This document shows, one piece after another, positions 1 through 11,100 of a stretch of DNA of 64,000 nucleotides. The DNA lies in contig JAOXRT010000083.1 in assembly GCA_025800365.1 (NCBI GenBank), forward strand, positions 62,001 to 126,000. Reading direction: 5' to 3'. Every line of letters starts with the position of its first letter. The stretch's first letter is position 1. Below the pieces are notes generated by a model, which saw only the letters and a program-made list of their open reading frames with translations, did no database searches and was not told the DNA's origin. The translations under genes were made by a program, and so were the position numbers. The stretch comes from Cellvibrionaceae bacterium. Lineage in GTDB: Bacteria; Pseudomonadota; Gammaproteobacteria; Pseudomonadales; Cellvibrionaceae.

Positions 1-1870
1 AATTCACCATTGGGCGACCACGCGATTGACGACCCGCTACTGGAATTTGATAAACCTTCAGCCAATACACTTTACCGGCATTGGTAAAACACAAAATGGT
101 ATCGTGGGTGCTAGCAATCAAAAGATGCTCAACAAAATCTTCGTCTTTAACCGATGTAGCGGCCTTACCCATGCCACCACGGCGCTGAGCTTGATAATCC
201 GTCAGCGGCTGAGTCTTGGCATAACCACCGTGAGAGATCGTCACAACGCGATCTTCTTCGGCAATCAAATCTTCAACCGTGAGATCTTCCTGAGAATGCT
301 GAATCGCGGTACGACGCTCATCACCATAGTTAGAAACAACCTCTTGTAATTCTTCGCGAATCACTTCCATCAAACGGGTAGAGCTACCTAGAATTTCTAG
401 GAACTCGGCAATCTGCTCTAAACGCTCTTTATATTCAGCCAGCAGCTTGTCGTGCTCCATACCGGTCAAGCGGTGTAGACGCAATTCCAAGATAGCTTGG
501 GCCTGTGCTTCTGATAAATAGTATTTACCATCACGCAAGCCAAACTCAGGACCTAGGCTTTCAGGCTTACAGGCGCCCTGCTCTAGGCGTTCGATAAAGT
601 CGCCAATCTCGCTGGTTTCCCAACCACGAGCCATTAAGCCTTGCTTTGCTTCAGCGGGTGAAGGTGAGGATTTAATCAACTCAATAACTGGATCAATATT
701 GGCAATAGCAACCGCCAAACCTTCTAGGATATGGCCACGCTCACGTGCTTTACGCAATAAATAAACAGTACGACGGGTAACCACCTCGCGGCGATGCAGT
801 ACAAAATACTCCAACATCTGCTTAAGGTTTAATACGCGTGGCTGACCATCGACCAGAGCAACAATGTTAATGCCGAATACCGACTGCAATTGTGTCTGTG
901 CGTATAGGTTATTCAGCATAACCTCACCGGATTCACCGCGCTTCATTTCGATAACAACGCGCAGGCCGTCTTTATCCGATTCATCACGAAGGCCATCACT
1001 GGCTATGCCTTCGATCTTCTTATCTTTCACCAGCTCGGCAATTTTCTCAATCAAACGCGCCTTATTCACCTGATACGGAATCTCGTGAATAATAATGGTG
1101 TCGCGATTGGTTTTTTCGTTATGGATAACCTCGGCTTTGGCGCGTACATAAATGCGACCACGACCTGTGCGGTATGCCTGAACAATACCAGCACGGCCAT
1201 TAATAATGCCGGCGGTTGGAAAGTCTGGCCCAGGGATGATTTCCATTAGCTCATCGACATTAATTTCAGGATTGTCGATCAATGCCAAACAACCATTTAC
1301 CACTTCGGTAAGGTTATGGGGAGGAATATTGGTTGCCATGCCCACCGCAATACCGGATGAGCCGTTCACTAATAGGTTAGGAACACGAGTTGGCAATACC
1401 TCGGGAATTAATTCGGTATCGTCGTAGTTGGGTACATAGTCGACAGTTTCTTTATCGAGATCGGCCAGTAGATCATGGGACATCTTCTGCATGCGGATTT
1501 CGGTATAACGCATCGCTGCTGCGCCATCACCATCAATCGAGCCAAAGTTACCCTGGCCATCTACCAGCATATAGCGCAAAGAAAAAGGCTGAGCCATACG
1601 CACAATGGTGTCGTAAACAGCAGAATCACCATGCGGGTGATATTTACCGATAACGTCACCGACCACACGAGCCGACTTTTTATAGGGCTTATTCCAATCA
1701 TTGCCCAATTCATTCATGGCGAACAGCACGCGGCGATGTACCGGCTTTAAGCCATCACGCACATCAGGCAGTGCTCGCCCAACGATAACGCTCATAGCGT
1801 AGTCCAAATAGGACTGCTTCAGTTCGTCTTCAATATTGATCGGTGATATATCTTTTGCCAAATCGCCCAT
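1..1870 (-). CDS. gyrA: DNA gyrase subunit A (partial, C-terminus outside window)
   Basis: This is the breakage-reunion subunit of the type II topoisomerase that negatively supercoils DNA. The minus-strand frame is open to the left window edge, so about 623 N-terminal residues are present, and the beta-pinwheel end is missing. It starts [20 protein letters not shown], with AAGGAAAG upstream of the ATG. The quinolone-determining segment reads [11 protein letters not shown], with Ser83 and Asp87 as in the sensitive E. coli type. The catalytic tyrosine is Tyr122 in [10 protein letters not shown]. Residue numbering matches E. coli exactly over this part. It is divergent from mtaD. Identity is certain. 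Confidence 0.97.
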   Translation of the reverse strand, partial: MGDLAKDISPINIEDELKQSYLDYAMSVIVGRALPDVRDGLKPVHRRVLFAMNELGNDWNKPYKKSARVVGDVIGKYHPHGDSAVYDTIVRMAQPFSLRYMLVDGQGNFGSIDGDGAAAMRYTEIRMQKMSHDLLADLDKETVDYVPNYDDTELIPEVLPTRVPNLLVNGSSGIAVGMATNIPPHNLTEVVNGCLALIDNPEINVDELMEIIPGPDFPTAGIINGRAGIVQAYRTGRGRIYVRAKAEVIHNEKTNRDTIIIHEIPYQVNKARLIEKIAELVKDKKIEGIASDGLRDESDKDGLRVVIEMKRGESGEVMLNNLYAQTQLQSVFGINIVALVDGQPRVLNLKQMLEYFVLHRREVVTRRTVYLLRKARERGHILEGLAVAIANIDPVIELIKSSPSPAEAKQGLMARGWETSEIGDFIERLEQGACKPESLGPEFGLRDGKYYLSEAQAQAILELRLHRLTGMEHDKLLAEYKERLEQIAEFLEILGSSTRLMEVIREELQEVVSNYGDERRTAIQHSQEDLTVEDLIAEEDRVVTISHGGYAKTQPLTDYQAQRRGGMGKAATSVKDEDFVEHLLIASTHDTILCFTNAGKVYWLKVYQIPVAGRQSRGRPMVN

Positions 1871-2387
1871 AAACGATCGCTTTCCTTATTATGCCTATCT
1901 TGTCATGCCCGACTGCGGTAGTACGGCCACTCTTGTGGTCAGTCTTTGCTTGCGCTTTAAGCCTTTTCTATTCGAAATAAAGCATCGAACAGCGAAACGC
2001 TTAAAAATTAGGCAAAAGCTGCCTGGCTTAGTATTTACCTGCCATTTTCGCTTTATCGCCACCCCCAATTTCAGAAGCATTTAAGCCCCTTTAGCGGCGC
2101 GTCATTTGGCAGGCACATAAAGCCGTAAATCTTACCATAAAATCATGCACTTGGGGCATTTCTGGGGCGCTCAAGGTCATTTCCAAAGGAATCCCTAAAG
2201 ATTTGATAAAATTGACATAATTCTACGCTTATAAGGGGCGTATAATGGCCCTCAAATGGCATAAAAATCGCCATACAAGCTCGCAGCCCACCTTCGCTGC
2301 AAGAACACCCTATAATGAAGCTATATACAACGAGCCTAACTTTTAGCGCTCGACCTATACTTACAACAATGAGGTCGACCACTTTTT
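1871..2387. promoter_or_regulatory. Divergent gyrA/mtaD intergenic region
   Basis: This 517-bp stretch has no convincing gene and should hold the divergent promoters of gyrA (leftward) and mtaD (rightward). A TATAAT hexamer at 2241-2246 could be the -10 of mtaD. A TTGACA at 2212-2217 lies 23 bp upstream of it, too far for a standard sigma-70 promoter, so the exact promoter is unsure. A small hairpin AGGCA/TGCCT lies near 2011-2026. Short reading frames here lack a ribosome site and any family resemblance. Confidence 0.4.
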
Positions 2388-3707
2388 ATGACACAGCCGA
2401 TTGATACCCTTATCCAATGCCGCTGGCTTATCACTATGGATAGCGAGCGTCGCGTACTTGAGCACCATAGTATTGCTGTTAAAGACGGCAAAATTGCCGC
2501 CATCGTGCCAAATAATGAAGCCGAAGATTTATACCAAGCCAATGAATGCATAAAACTTGAGCAACACATTGCCCTACCAGGCCTGGTAAACACCCACGGT
2601 CACTTAGCCATGAGTCTTTTACGGGGCTATGCCGATGACTACCCGTTACACGACTGGCTAAACGATCACATTTGGCCAGCGGAAGGTAAGTTTGTCAGCC
2701 ACGAGTTTGTCGCCGATGGAGCTCGACTCGCAATGGCCGAAATGATTCGTGGTGGCACTACCGCATTTAGCGACAATTACTTTTTCCCTGAAGCCGTAGC
2801 TGAGGTTTGCGCTGAGGTGGGCATGCGCGGCAGCTTATACAGCCCAATCCTGAATTTTCCAACCGCTTGGGGCTGCGGCCCTGAAGAAACCATTGCCAAA
2901 AGCTGTAAGCTAATCGAGCAATATCAAGAACACGACTTGGTCAATATCGGCTTCGGCCCTCACGCGCCGTATACCGTCAGTAATGAAGCGTTTTCTGAGA
3001 TTGCCAAACAGGAAGCCAAATACCAATGCGGCATCATGGTTCACCTGCAAGAAACACAAAAAGAAGTTGATGACTCGATTGAGCAATATGGTCAGCGCCC
3101 CACCGAGCGCCTACAGTCATTGGGTGTTATGAATGAACGTACCCAGTGTGTCCATATGACCGCCGTTAGCGATGAAGACATCAACATTTTGCAAGCCAGC
3201 AAAAGCCATGTGGTGCACTGCCCTGAGTCCAACTTAAAACTTGCCAGTGGTTTTTGCCCAACAGAAAAGTTGCGTCAAGCCGGCGTGAACGTTTCTCTCG
3301 GCACAGATGGCGCGGCCAGCAATAACGATCTGGATATGCTCAGTGAAATGCGTACCGCCTCGATGCTAGCCAAAGCGGTTGATAACAACGCCAGCGCTTT
3401 AAAAGCCATGGACAGTTTGGCAATGGCAACCATCGATGGCGCCAAAGCACTAAACATCGATAGCCTTACAGGGAGCCTTGAAGTTGGTAAAGCGGCAGAT
3501 ATTGCCACTGTAGAGCTTAGCGCCCTAAATGCCCTACCGATGTATGACCCGGTAAGCTATTTGGTGTACACCAATTGCAGCCACCAGGTGAGCGACGTAT
3601 GGGTAGCCGGCGAGCGACTATTGGCCGCAGGGCTACTACAAACCATCGATGAGCAAGCTTTGCGCGAAAATGCGATGGAATGGCAGGCTAAAATCAGCGC
3701 CGATTAA
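2388..3707 (+). CDS. mtaD: 5-methylthioadenosine / S-adenosylhomocysteine deaminase (TRZ/ATZ amidohydrolase)
   Basis: This is a 439-residue cytosolic metal-dependent deaminase of the amidohydrolase superfamily. In Pseudomonas the orthologue at the same locus deaminates methylthioadenosine to methylthioinosine. The metal ligands are visible: the HxH pair His70/His72 in NTHGHLAM, His219 in VHLQE, and Asp307 in LGTDGAA. Substrate-side residues include Glu222, His192 (HAPY) and His277. Length is normal for the family. ubiG and mupP lie downstream as in Pseudomonas, but a minus-strand gene (3925-5292) now intervenes, and mtnA, which lies between gyrA and mtaD in Pseudomonas, is absent. The split between MTA, SAH and other adenosine-type substrates cannot be fixed from sequence. 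Confidence 0.88.
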   Translation: MTQPIDTLIQCRWLITMDSERRVLEHHSIAVKDGKIAAIVPNNEAEDLYQANECIKLEQHIALPGLVNTHGHLAMSLLRGYADDYPLHDWLNDHIWPAEGKFVSHEFVADGARLAMAEMIRGGTTAFSDNYFFPEAVAEVCAEVGMRGSLYSPILNFPTAWGCGPEETIAKSCKLIEQYQEHDLVNIGFGPHAPYTVSNEAFSEIAKQEAKYQCGIMVHLQETQKEVDDSIEQYGQRPTERLQSLGVMNERTQCVHMTAVSDEDINILQASKSHVVHCPESNLKLASGFCPTEKLRQAGVNVSLGTDGAASNNDLDMLSEMRTASMLAKAVDNNASALKAMDSLAMATIDGAKALNIDSLTGSLEVGKAADIATVELSALNALPMYDPVSYLVYTNCSHQVSDVWVAGERLLAAGLLQTIDEQALRENAMEWQAKISAD

Positions 3708-3725
3708 ACGCTGGGATAAGGCAGT

Positions 3726-3757
3726 GCTAGCGAACTCGTATACTTCGGTTCGCTAGC
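3726..3757. terminator. Inverted repeat after mtaD
   Basis: A perfect 10-bp stem GCTAGCGAAC / GTTCGCTAGC with a 12-nt loop lies 19 bp after the mtaD stop. No T-run follows, so it may be a processing or rho-assisted 3' end rather than a strict intrinsic terminator. Confidence 0.45.
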
Positions 3758-3924
3758 CTCACTAAGCCTTGCGTAAGATTGATAGCGATTACCAAACACT
3801 CAACTTAACTTGCCCCTCTCTCAGCACCTAGCAGCACCCAGCACCATTGACCGCACCTTAAACGCTTAGGCTATTGCTAAGCACTTTGCCGTGTTTAACT
3901 CTGCTGAAAAACTATGCCCAAAGA

Positions 3925-5292
3925 TCAACGAAAACGCGCAGGAATCAATGGTAGAACTCTTGCGCTAAGCAGCAGCAAAAATAGTCCCTGCATCACAATC
4001 ACCCAAACCGGTATTGGCACGGCTTGTGGGCCAGCCGGCGAACGATCACGGTCGGTAGCACTATTATTACTAGTGTCGCTGTCTTGGGCCTGCAATGGTG
4101 AGCCAGCATTATTAGGTAGCGTTGCCGTTACCGTATTCACAAGATCTCCGCTAAAACCAGGATCTAATGTAAAACTCAATTCAAAGCGCACACTAGAGCC
4201 GGCCGGCAAATCTACAACAGCACTAATAGCTCCATTGCCACTTGCGGTTCGGCAGGCCGCGCCGCCACTTTGTGAAGTACAAGTCCAAGTTGCCGAGTTA
4301 ACATTGGCAGGCAATGGATCATCCACTTGCACCCCTACGGCACCAAACAAGCCCTGATTGCTCACATCAATGGTATACACTACCGTTTGATCTGGAGTGT
4401 ATTCACTTTGACCATTATCTTTAGTGATAGCAATATCGGTAGGGAAAATCGGCCGATTGGAAACACAGCGAGCCGCATCGTTTCGCGCAGCGCCGCTGGA
4501 CGTTGCAATTTGTGTTGCGATACCCGTCGTTAAATCAAAGTAGAAAAAACCTGCTCCGTCATTGGCATTACCGTATATCGCATCCGGCGTTCCCCATAGC
4601 GCACCGAAAGGGTTAGAGATTCCCGTCGGGTTGGGTGCCAAGCTTAGTTCACCCGTAGTTACATTAATTTCAGCGAGATACCAGTCACCGCTGCCAGCTA
4701 AATGCAGCCCCCATAAACGACCATCGGCAAAAGCAATATCACCGCTATTGATCTCTAGAGGGCTGCCAGCACCGTCATTTAAACCTACAGTGCTTACCGT
4801 AGTCGCGGCGCCGGAAACAGGGCCTGCACCCAAATCTAAGGTCACTAGGGTACTTCTAGCGGTACCAGAAAGGACGTAGTAATCTCCAGCCGGCGACATA
4901 TCACCGGCCAAGTAAAACGCATCGGGCATCCCAGTGATCGCACCCAAGTCCTCGATTTCCGCATTAGCCCCTATGCGAATCAAGTGGGCGTCTGAACCTG
5001 TCACAGCCGAACTTGAAATAGACCTCAAACCGTACATAAAACGATCAGACTCGCGAAATGCAATCGCATTGTAATCAAGCTTTGCAGTCTGCGGGGCGTT
5101 AACTTCGGCAAAATCAACACCCCCGAGAGCATCTGGGTTACCGCTAAAAAGCTGGATACTGTCGGCGCTGCCCTGACTTAGATAAAAAGGGCTTGGGCAT
5201 GCCGCAAACTCAGTTGCTTGCGCAGAGGCTATAGAGGATACTAAGGCGGCAGCGGCAGAAATAGCCACCTGATAAAGGCGGTGATACAACAT
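3925..5292 (-). CDS. Secreted propeller-like protein with DUF11-type repeat and putative C-terminal sorting tail
   Basis: This 455-residue protein of unknown function has a Sec signal peptide (MLYHRLYQVAISAAAALVSS, cleavage likely after ASA-QA). Residues about 30-280 show repeated short beta motifs of the kind seen in DUF6923 or NHL-like propellers. Residues about 285-405 resemble the DUF11 'conserved repeat' beta-sandwich (YTPDQTVVYTIDVSNQG, then an N-x-ATDRD end). The tail has a VPIPVW motif, a hydrophobic helix of about 18 residues and basic ARFR at the very end, the layout of IPTL/PEP-CTERM sorting signals, but the motif is divergent. It is transcribed alone, against both neighbours, inside what is a compact operon in Pseudomonas. 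The domain names are my reading, not a search result. Confidence 0.6.
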   Translation of the reverse strand: MLYHRLYQVAISAAAALVSSIASAQATEFAACPSPFYLSQGSADSIQLFSGNPDALGGVDFAEVNAPQTAKLDYNAIAFRESDRFMYGLRSISSSAVTGSDAHLIRIGANAEIEDLGAITGMPDAFYLAGDMSPAGDYYVLSGTARSTLVTLDLGAGPVSGAATTVSTVGLNDGAGSPLEINSGDIAFADGRLWGLHLAGSGDWYLAEINVTTGELSLAPNPTGISNPFGALWGTPDAIYGNANDGAGFFYFDLTTGIATQIATSSGAARNDAARCVSNRPIFPTDIAITKDNGQSEYTPDQTVVYTIDVSNQGLFGAVGVQVDDPLPANVNSATWTCTSQSGGAACRTASGNGAISAVVDLPAGSSVRFELSFTLDPGFSGDLVNTVTATLPNNAGSPLQAQDSDTSNNSATDRDRSPAGPQAVPIPVWVIVMQGLFLLLLSARVLPLIPARFR

Positions 5293-5440
5293 GAGGATTT
5301 CCTACTCACCAATTGATTTGCGCGCGATTCTACAGTCAATAACTGAACAAAAGCAAAATATAAGCTAGTGCTAATTATCCCCGCATGGCCTAGGCAGTGT
5401 TATAATTCCTGAAATTTACTTAAGTAAGGTTGCACAATCC

Positions 5441-6157
5441 ATGAGCTCTTCTGCCTCCGCCAACGTCGATCACGCCGAGGTCGCTAAATTTGAAGCCCTA
5501 GCCAGCCGCTGGTGGGATCGAGAAGGCGAATTCAAGCCGCTACATGATATCAATCCACTGCGAGCTAACTATATTGATGAGCGCGCGAAAGTCGCCACGA
5601 AAAACTACCTAGACGTGGGCTGCGGCGGTGGAATTTTGAGCGAAGCAATGGCCCAGCGTGGTGCTATTGTTAGTGGAATTGACATGGGAGAAGCGCCCTT
5701 ACAAGTGGCCAAACTTCACAGCTTAGAATCCGGTGTAGAGGTTAACTACCGCCGCTGTACCGCCGAAGAATTAGCTGAGCAAGAAGCCGAGCAATATGAT
5801 GTCGTAAGCTGCTTAGAAATGCTCGAACATGTCCCCGACCCCGCATCCGTTATTGCAGCCTGTGCAAAGCTCTGTAAGCCTGGTGGCGATTTGTTTTTTT
5901 CTACGATCAATCGTACCCCAAAAGCTTACGCGCTAGCCATTGTCGGCGCAGAATATATTATGCGTTGGTTACCTAAGGGCACCCATGAATACAGTAAATT
6001 TATTCGCCCCTCTGAATTAGCCAGTGGTCTTCGTGCAGCTGGACTCGAGCTTATTGACGTAAGCGGCATGACTTATAACCCCCTACTCAAGCGTTATAAG
6101 ATCAATCCAAATGATGTGGATGTAAACTACTTGGTTCACGCACGAAAACCCGCTTAA
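5441..6157 (+). CDS. ubiG: Ubiquinone biosynthesis O-methyltransferase UbiG
   Basis: This is a SAM-dependent methyltransferase that carries out both O-methylations in ubiquinone synthesis. It has 238 residues, against about 240 in E. coli. The family N-terminus ([28 protein letters not shown], residues 15-41) is clear. The SAM-binding glycine motif is [12 protein letters not shown] at residues 57-68, and the post-I region ([11 protein letters not shown]) is typical. It heads a plus-strand unit with mupP 10 bp downstream and yciK after that. The same trio occurs in Pseudomonas. Confidence 0.95.
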   Translation: MSSSASANVDHAEVAKFEALASRWWDREGEFKPLHDINPLRANYIDERAKVATKNYLDVGCGGGILSEAMAQRGAIVSGIDMGEAPLQVAKLHSLESGVEVNYRRCTAEELAEQEAEQYDVVSCLEMLEHVPDPASVIAACAKLCKPGGDLFFSTINRTPKAYALAIVGAEYIMRWLPKGTHEYSKFIRPSELASGLRAAGLELIDVSGMTYNPLLKRYKINPNDVDVNYLVHARKPA

Positions 6158-6167
6158 GAAAATTTTT

Positions 6168-6833
6168 ATGACAAAACTTAAAGCTGTACTGTTCGATCTA
6201 GACGGCACCTTGATTGATACGGCCCCAGACTTCATTCGTGTTGTTAATCAGCTATTGGCGGAAGATAATCGCCCTGCAATTTCTGATGAAAGTATTCGAG
6301 CAACCGTTTCCGCTGGATCAAGAGCGCTTGTTCAGCTGGCTTATAATCTACAAGCTGGCGAAGAGCAGGTAGAGGCAATTCGCGAGCGCTTGCTAAAACT
6401 ATACGAGCAACAACTTGCGATTGATAGCAAACCATTTGCTGGAATCAACGAGCTGTTAAAAAAGCTAGGTGAACACAATATTGCTTGGGGCATTTCTACC
6501 AATAAGCCGGAATATTACACTCGCCTATTAATGGAACAACTGCCACTGGATCCAAGCCCAGCAATTGTCCTATCACCCGATCAAGTACCGAACGCCAAAC
6601 CTGCTCCCGATTCATTACTGATCGCCTGCGAACATATTGGCTGCTCTGTAGAAGAAGCGATTTATATTGGCGACCATGAGCGTGATATCGAAAGCGGCAA
6701 AAGAGCGGGCATGCCCACAATCGCAGCGGCCTATGGTTATGTGCCCGTAGGCGAAAGTGCCGAAGACTGGAAAGCTGATTACACCATTCAATCAGCCCAT
6801 GACATTTGGCCAATCATTAAAGAACTGATTTAA
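6168..6833 (+). CDS. mupP: HAD phosphatase, MurNAc-6-phosphate phosphatase (MupP) or phosphoglycolate phosphatase
   Basis: This is a 221-residue HAD-superfamily phosphatase. Motif I is FDLDGTLIDT, with nucleophile Asp10 and acid Asp12. Motif II is the Thr in GISTNKP, the conserved Lys is in PNAKPAPD, and motif IV is YIGDHERDI. In Pseudomonas the gene in this exact slot, between ubiG and the YciK-type reductase, encodes MupP, which dephosphorylates MurNAc-6-P in peptidoglycan recycling. That assignment here rests on synteny. By sequence alone a Gph-type phosphoglycolate phosphatase would also fit. It is 10 bp after ubiG and probably co-transcribed. Confidence 0.8.
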   Translation: MTKLKAVLFDLDGTLIDTAPDFIRVVNQLLAEDNRPAISDESIRATVSAGSRALVQLAYNLQAGEEQVEAIRERLLKLYEQQLAIDSKPFAGINELLKKLGEHNIAWGISTNKPEYYTRLLMEQLPLDPSPAIVLSPDQVPNAKPAPDSLLIACEHIGCSVEEAIYIGDHERDIESGKRAGMPTIAAAYGYVPVGESAEDWKADYTIQSAHDIWPIIKELI

Positions 6834-6883
6834 CTAATTCCAAATTTACTCGTCAAACAAAGAGTAACATCACCGAGACAACT

Positions 6884-7669
6884 ATGGATCAAACACAATC
6901 ACCCCAAGAATTAAGCCTAACAGCAGCCGCATTTACTGCACCTGGGGATGCTTTAAAAGATAAAGTAATTGCTATTACTGGCGCCGGCGACGGCATCGGC
7001 AAAGTGGCCGCCCTAAGTTGTGCAGCTCACGGAGCAACCGTTATTCTATTGGGCCGCACTATTCCAAAACTCGAACAAGTTTACGATGAAATCGAAGCGG
7101 CTGGTCATCCACAGGCGGCGATATTTCCCATCAACTTTGAGGGTGCTGTCGAAAAGGACTACAACGATATGGCCGATGCCATAGACGCGGAATTCGGGCG
7201 TTTGGACGGTCTACTGCATAATGCCGCGCAACTTGGCCCCCAGACTCCATTAAGTAATTATGAAATCGACACCTGGCAGAAACTTATGCAGGTCAATGTC
7301 ACAGCAGGTTTTATGATGACTAAAGCACTGTTACCTTTGCTTGAAAAATCTACCGCCGCCAGCGTCGTTTTCACCAGCTCATCTGTTGGTCGCAAAGGTC
7401 GTGCCTACTGGGGCGCCTATGCCGTTAGCAAGGCCGCTGTTGAAAACATGGTGCAAATTTTTGCCGATGAAATGGACGGCATCAATAATGTGCGGGTCAA
7501 CTGTATCAACCCTGGCGCAACACGAACTCAAATGAGAGCTTCGGCCTACCCAAGTGAAAACCCTGCAACTTTAAAAACCGCTGCTGAGATTATGCCAAGC
7601 TACCTTTATCTATTAAGCTCGCAAAGTGAAGGCTTGAATGGTGTCTCTATTGATGCGCAACCGAAGTAG
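6884..7669 (+). CDS. yciK: YciK-family short-chain dehydrogenase/reductase
   Basis: This is a 261-residue classical SDR, presumably a soluble NAD(P)H oxidoreductase with unknown substrate. The cofactor motif is TGAGDGIG at residues 32-39, NAA occurs in LLHNAAQLG, and the catalytic pair is Tyr179/Lys183 in YAVSK with a preceding serine in VVFTSSS. It is last in the ubiG-mupP-yciK unit, as in Pseudomonas, and is followed by a strong hairpin. Length and fold are ordinary. Confidence 0.85.
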   Translation: MDQTQSPQELSLTAAAFTAPGDALKDKVIAITGAGDGIGKVAALSCAAHGATVILLGRTIPKLEQVYDEIEAAGHPQAAIFPINFEGAVEKDYNDMADAIDAEFGRLDGLLHNAAQLGPQTPLSNYEIDTWQKLMQVNVTAGFMMTKALLPLLEKSTAASVVFTSSSVGRKGRAYWGAYAVSKAAVENMVQIFADEMDGINNVRVNCINPGATRTQMRASAYPSENPATLKTAAEIMPSYLYLLSSQSEGLNGVSIDAQPK

Positions 7670-7698
7670 TTTTTTAATACTTCAGACGATTTAAAACT

Positions 7699-7728
7699 AT
7701 TTGCCCGGTCAGTAATGGCCGGGCAAAT
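7699..7728 (+). terminator. Hairpin terminator after ubiG-mupP-yciK
   Basis: A perfect 10-bp stem ATTTGCCCGG / CCGGGCAAAT with a 10-nt loop lies 30 bp after the yciK stop. A loose T-rich stretch (ATTTTTAACC) follows about 9 nt later, so termination is plausible but not textbook. Confidence 0.6.
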
Positions 7729-8120
7729 TAAACAAGATTTTTAACCTCAGCCTTTCCAAAAGCTGCAATAACTCAAATTAGCAAAAGCCTTTCACCTGAA
7801 GCCGTTCTCCCTTGCATCCTTCACCCGAACTCAGAAACACTTAACGGGCAATGAAAACCGTGTCATTGCAAACTATTTATACGCCAGGCTACCGGTTATC
7901 AGTAGATACTTTTCAAAGCCAATTCTCATATTTTATTACCTACAATTAATTATCAAAGACTAATTACAAAGAACTAGGCGTAGAATTTTTTAAAAACTCA
8001 TCTCTGTTTTTACCATGTAAAAGTTAGACCCAGTTCACATTTTAATTAAACTCTTCGAAACGCGTCCTGCTTACAGGAAGTGGCAGAAATCGACATACGG
8101 AAAACTGGGGTAATTCAGAG
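7729..8120. other. Gene-free leader of the first giant protein gene
   Basis: This 392-bp AT-rich stretch has no gene and should carry the promoter of the 1277-residue protein. I found no site with sigma-54 GG-N10-GC spacing and no good sigma-28 match. The start at 8121 has only a moderate ribosome site (CTGGGG, about 10 nt upstream). Confidence 0.35.
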
Positions 8121-11100
8121 ATGGCTAGCTTACTCGAAGTAAAAGACAATCGTGGCTCTATCAAAGGAGAATTAAGCAGTGGAGATAAGAGTGACGACAG
8201 CAAACTGACCTTAAAAGGTGAAGCAAAGGCTGGAAGCACTGTTCGGATTTACGACAACGGAGAGCTCATCGGCAGTACCAAAGCTGATAAAAACGGCAAA
8301 TGGTCATTCAACACCCCAAAGCTCGAAGAAGGAAGCCATAGCTTCAGAGTGGCAGAAGAAGGTAAAAAAAGTAAAGACGTAAGAAGCAGTGATAACTTTG
8401 AGCTGACGGTAGACCAAACCGTTGATGAAGCTACTGATTTAACATTAAAGGATCAAGATAGCGAACTTCTCAACGGCGCTGTCCATGGCAACGGTGAACT
8501 TGAGCTTAGCGGCAAAGCGGAAGCCGGAGCAAAAGTTGAAGTCATCAACAATGGGGCTGTCATCGCTGAAGTAATTGTCGATGAAAATGGCCAATGGAAT
8601 GCTGCACTAAACCTGAGTGACGGAGAGCACTCCTTGCAGACACGAGTCACCGATGAGGCAGGCAATAGCACTGATGTCTCAGCTTCTGCTATCAAGTTAA
8701 ATATTGATAAAAACGTCGCCAATCAACCTGCCGTAAATAGCGGTGCTGACGAAGTCATCCTTCCACCGGGTATCATCCCTTCAATTGGCGACCCAACCAA
8801 TGATAACACCCCTGTCATTAGTGGCAGTGCCACTGTAGGGTCAACTGTTACCCTATCGGTATTTAATGGAAATACTGGAGAAATCGATAATTACGGCCCA
8901 ATAACTGTAGATTCAAGCGGCACTTGGTCATTTCAAATAACCAACCCGTTACCAGATGGTGTTGCTTTATTTAGGGCGAAAGCAAGCAATGATGTTGGAG
9001 ATAGCTACACGGCTCTTGAACTCCCTATCGACACAGAAATACCTGAGCAACCGACGATCGATTACGCAATCGATAATGTCGGACTGTATCAAAATGACCT
9101 CAATGACGAAGACAGCACCGATGACGATGTAGTTGAATTGCACGGCACAGCAGAGGCAAATTCTTTGGTCATCATCTATTCAAATGGTGCATTTATTGGC
9201 TTCACCAAAGCTTTAGGCGATGGCAGCTGGAACTTCACACCGACTAGCCCTATGCCAGAGGGAGATAATTCCTTTGTTGTCACCAGCACAGATTCTGCTG
9301 GTAACGCCAGTGCCCCTAGTGAAGAGTTTAACTTAACATTAGATCGCTCCGTAGAAGATCCAGTAATTACTCACCTTGTTGATGATCAAGGGGCGACTAC
9401 CGGTAATGCCAGTGCCGGCCAAACGACCGATGATGGAGAGCCATTAATCATTGGCGAAGCTGAGGCTAACGCACTCGTTGATGTCTACATAGATGGCAAT
9501 CTTATCGATCAAGTTAGCGCCGACGACAAAGGCCGCTGGGAACTGCAGGTTGACAGTCCTTTAGCGGAAGGCAGCCATGAAGTGACCGCAATACAAATCG
9601 ATGTAGCAGGCAACCAAAGTGGCGAGTCAAGCAGCTTCGAATTTGACGTCTTGTACAATCAAGGACCTGATGCCAATGACGATTCCGCTACTACCGCTGT
9701 TGGTCGTGCAGTGTCGGTCAAGGTCTTGAAAAACGATACAGACCCTGATGGCGACGCCATAGAGCTTGTTAAAATCACTAAGCAAGGCGGTTATGGCCAT
9801 GCCGAAATTGATAAAAGTGGAAAAGTGACTTATACCCCTGACAACGCTGTTAGGCTCTCTGAGCCAGTCACCGATAAAGTAATCTATCAGATCAGCGATG
9901 GGAAAGGCGGATTCGATAAGGCTGTTATCAAGATTACCCTTTTACCTGAACATACAAAACCGACAATAGATCTGGCGACTAGCAGTGACAGGGGTTGGTC
10001 GGATAAAGACAATATTACAAATGACTCAACCCCCACCCTTCAAGGCGATGCAGCTTACGGCACTGTCGTTACTATATACCGAGATGGTGTAAAGATCGGC
10101 ACCACCAAAACCAACGAGCACGGTCGCTGGAAATTTACCACCAAAAACATTGATGATGGCGATCACAATTTTAGTGTCTCTACAAAACAACTGGGGCAGA
10201 CGCTCAATTCAAAAGACTTAAAGGTAACAATCGATACTGAGATCTACGCAAGAGCAGATTTTACCGCTGATACTTTCACCTCAGCCGGTGGAATTTTATT
10301 GCAATTAACAGCAAACGAAAAAGTTCGCTTTACCTTGAGAGACGACAACAATCATTTGCAAAACGTAAATGACACTATCGATGGAAGTGAAGCTCGATAT
10401 ATTAGCTTTGCTAACTCAGCTATATTTGCAAGCCATACATACAACGCTCATTTTAGTGATCGCGCTGGCAACAAAAGTAGCAACAGCGATAGTTTTGTCT
10501 ATCAAAATCCACCACCTGTGGACCCAACGGCCGCGCTCAAAGATGGCGGCTACATCGTCACCTTTTTCAAACCTGCGCTAAATGCAGAAGATGGATTCGA
10601 TGTTTATGCTCAACGCTATAATGCTGATGGTAGCGAAACTGGTCCGGCATTTGTTGTAAACAGTCATCGAGTTGACGACCAAATGGTACCCGATGTTGTT
10701 GGCTTAGAGGATGGCGGCTATGTTGTGAGCTGGCAGTCCTATGGACAAGATGGCGACGCTTTTGGCATTTATGCGCAGCGTTTTGACAGCAATGACCAAG
10801 CCGTCGGCAATGAGTTTTTAGTCAATGAATCTACCGCATCTGACCAGCATCGTGCCGAAATCACCTCTTTAGAAAATGGCGGCTTTGTGATCAGCTGGGT
10901 AAGCGAAGCGTCCGATGGAACTGGACGTACCATCTTTGCTCGTTTTTATGATGAAAACAGCGATCCCGTAACCGCAGAAATGCCGCTAAACGATAGCGAC
11001 AGCAGCAATGTTAATTACCCAAGCATTAGCAACTTAAGTAATGGAAATGTAGTGATTACTTGGGAAAGCGGAAACGATGAGGGTGTGCAGTTACAACTGG

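Noticed and set aside
2143-2382. 79-codon minus-strand frame upstream of mtaD
   Set aside because: It lies in the divergent promoter region, has no ribosome site and no family pattern.
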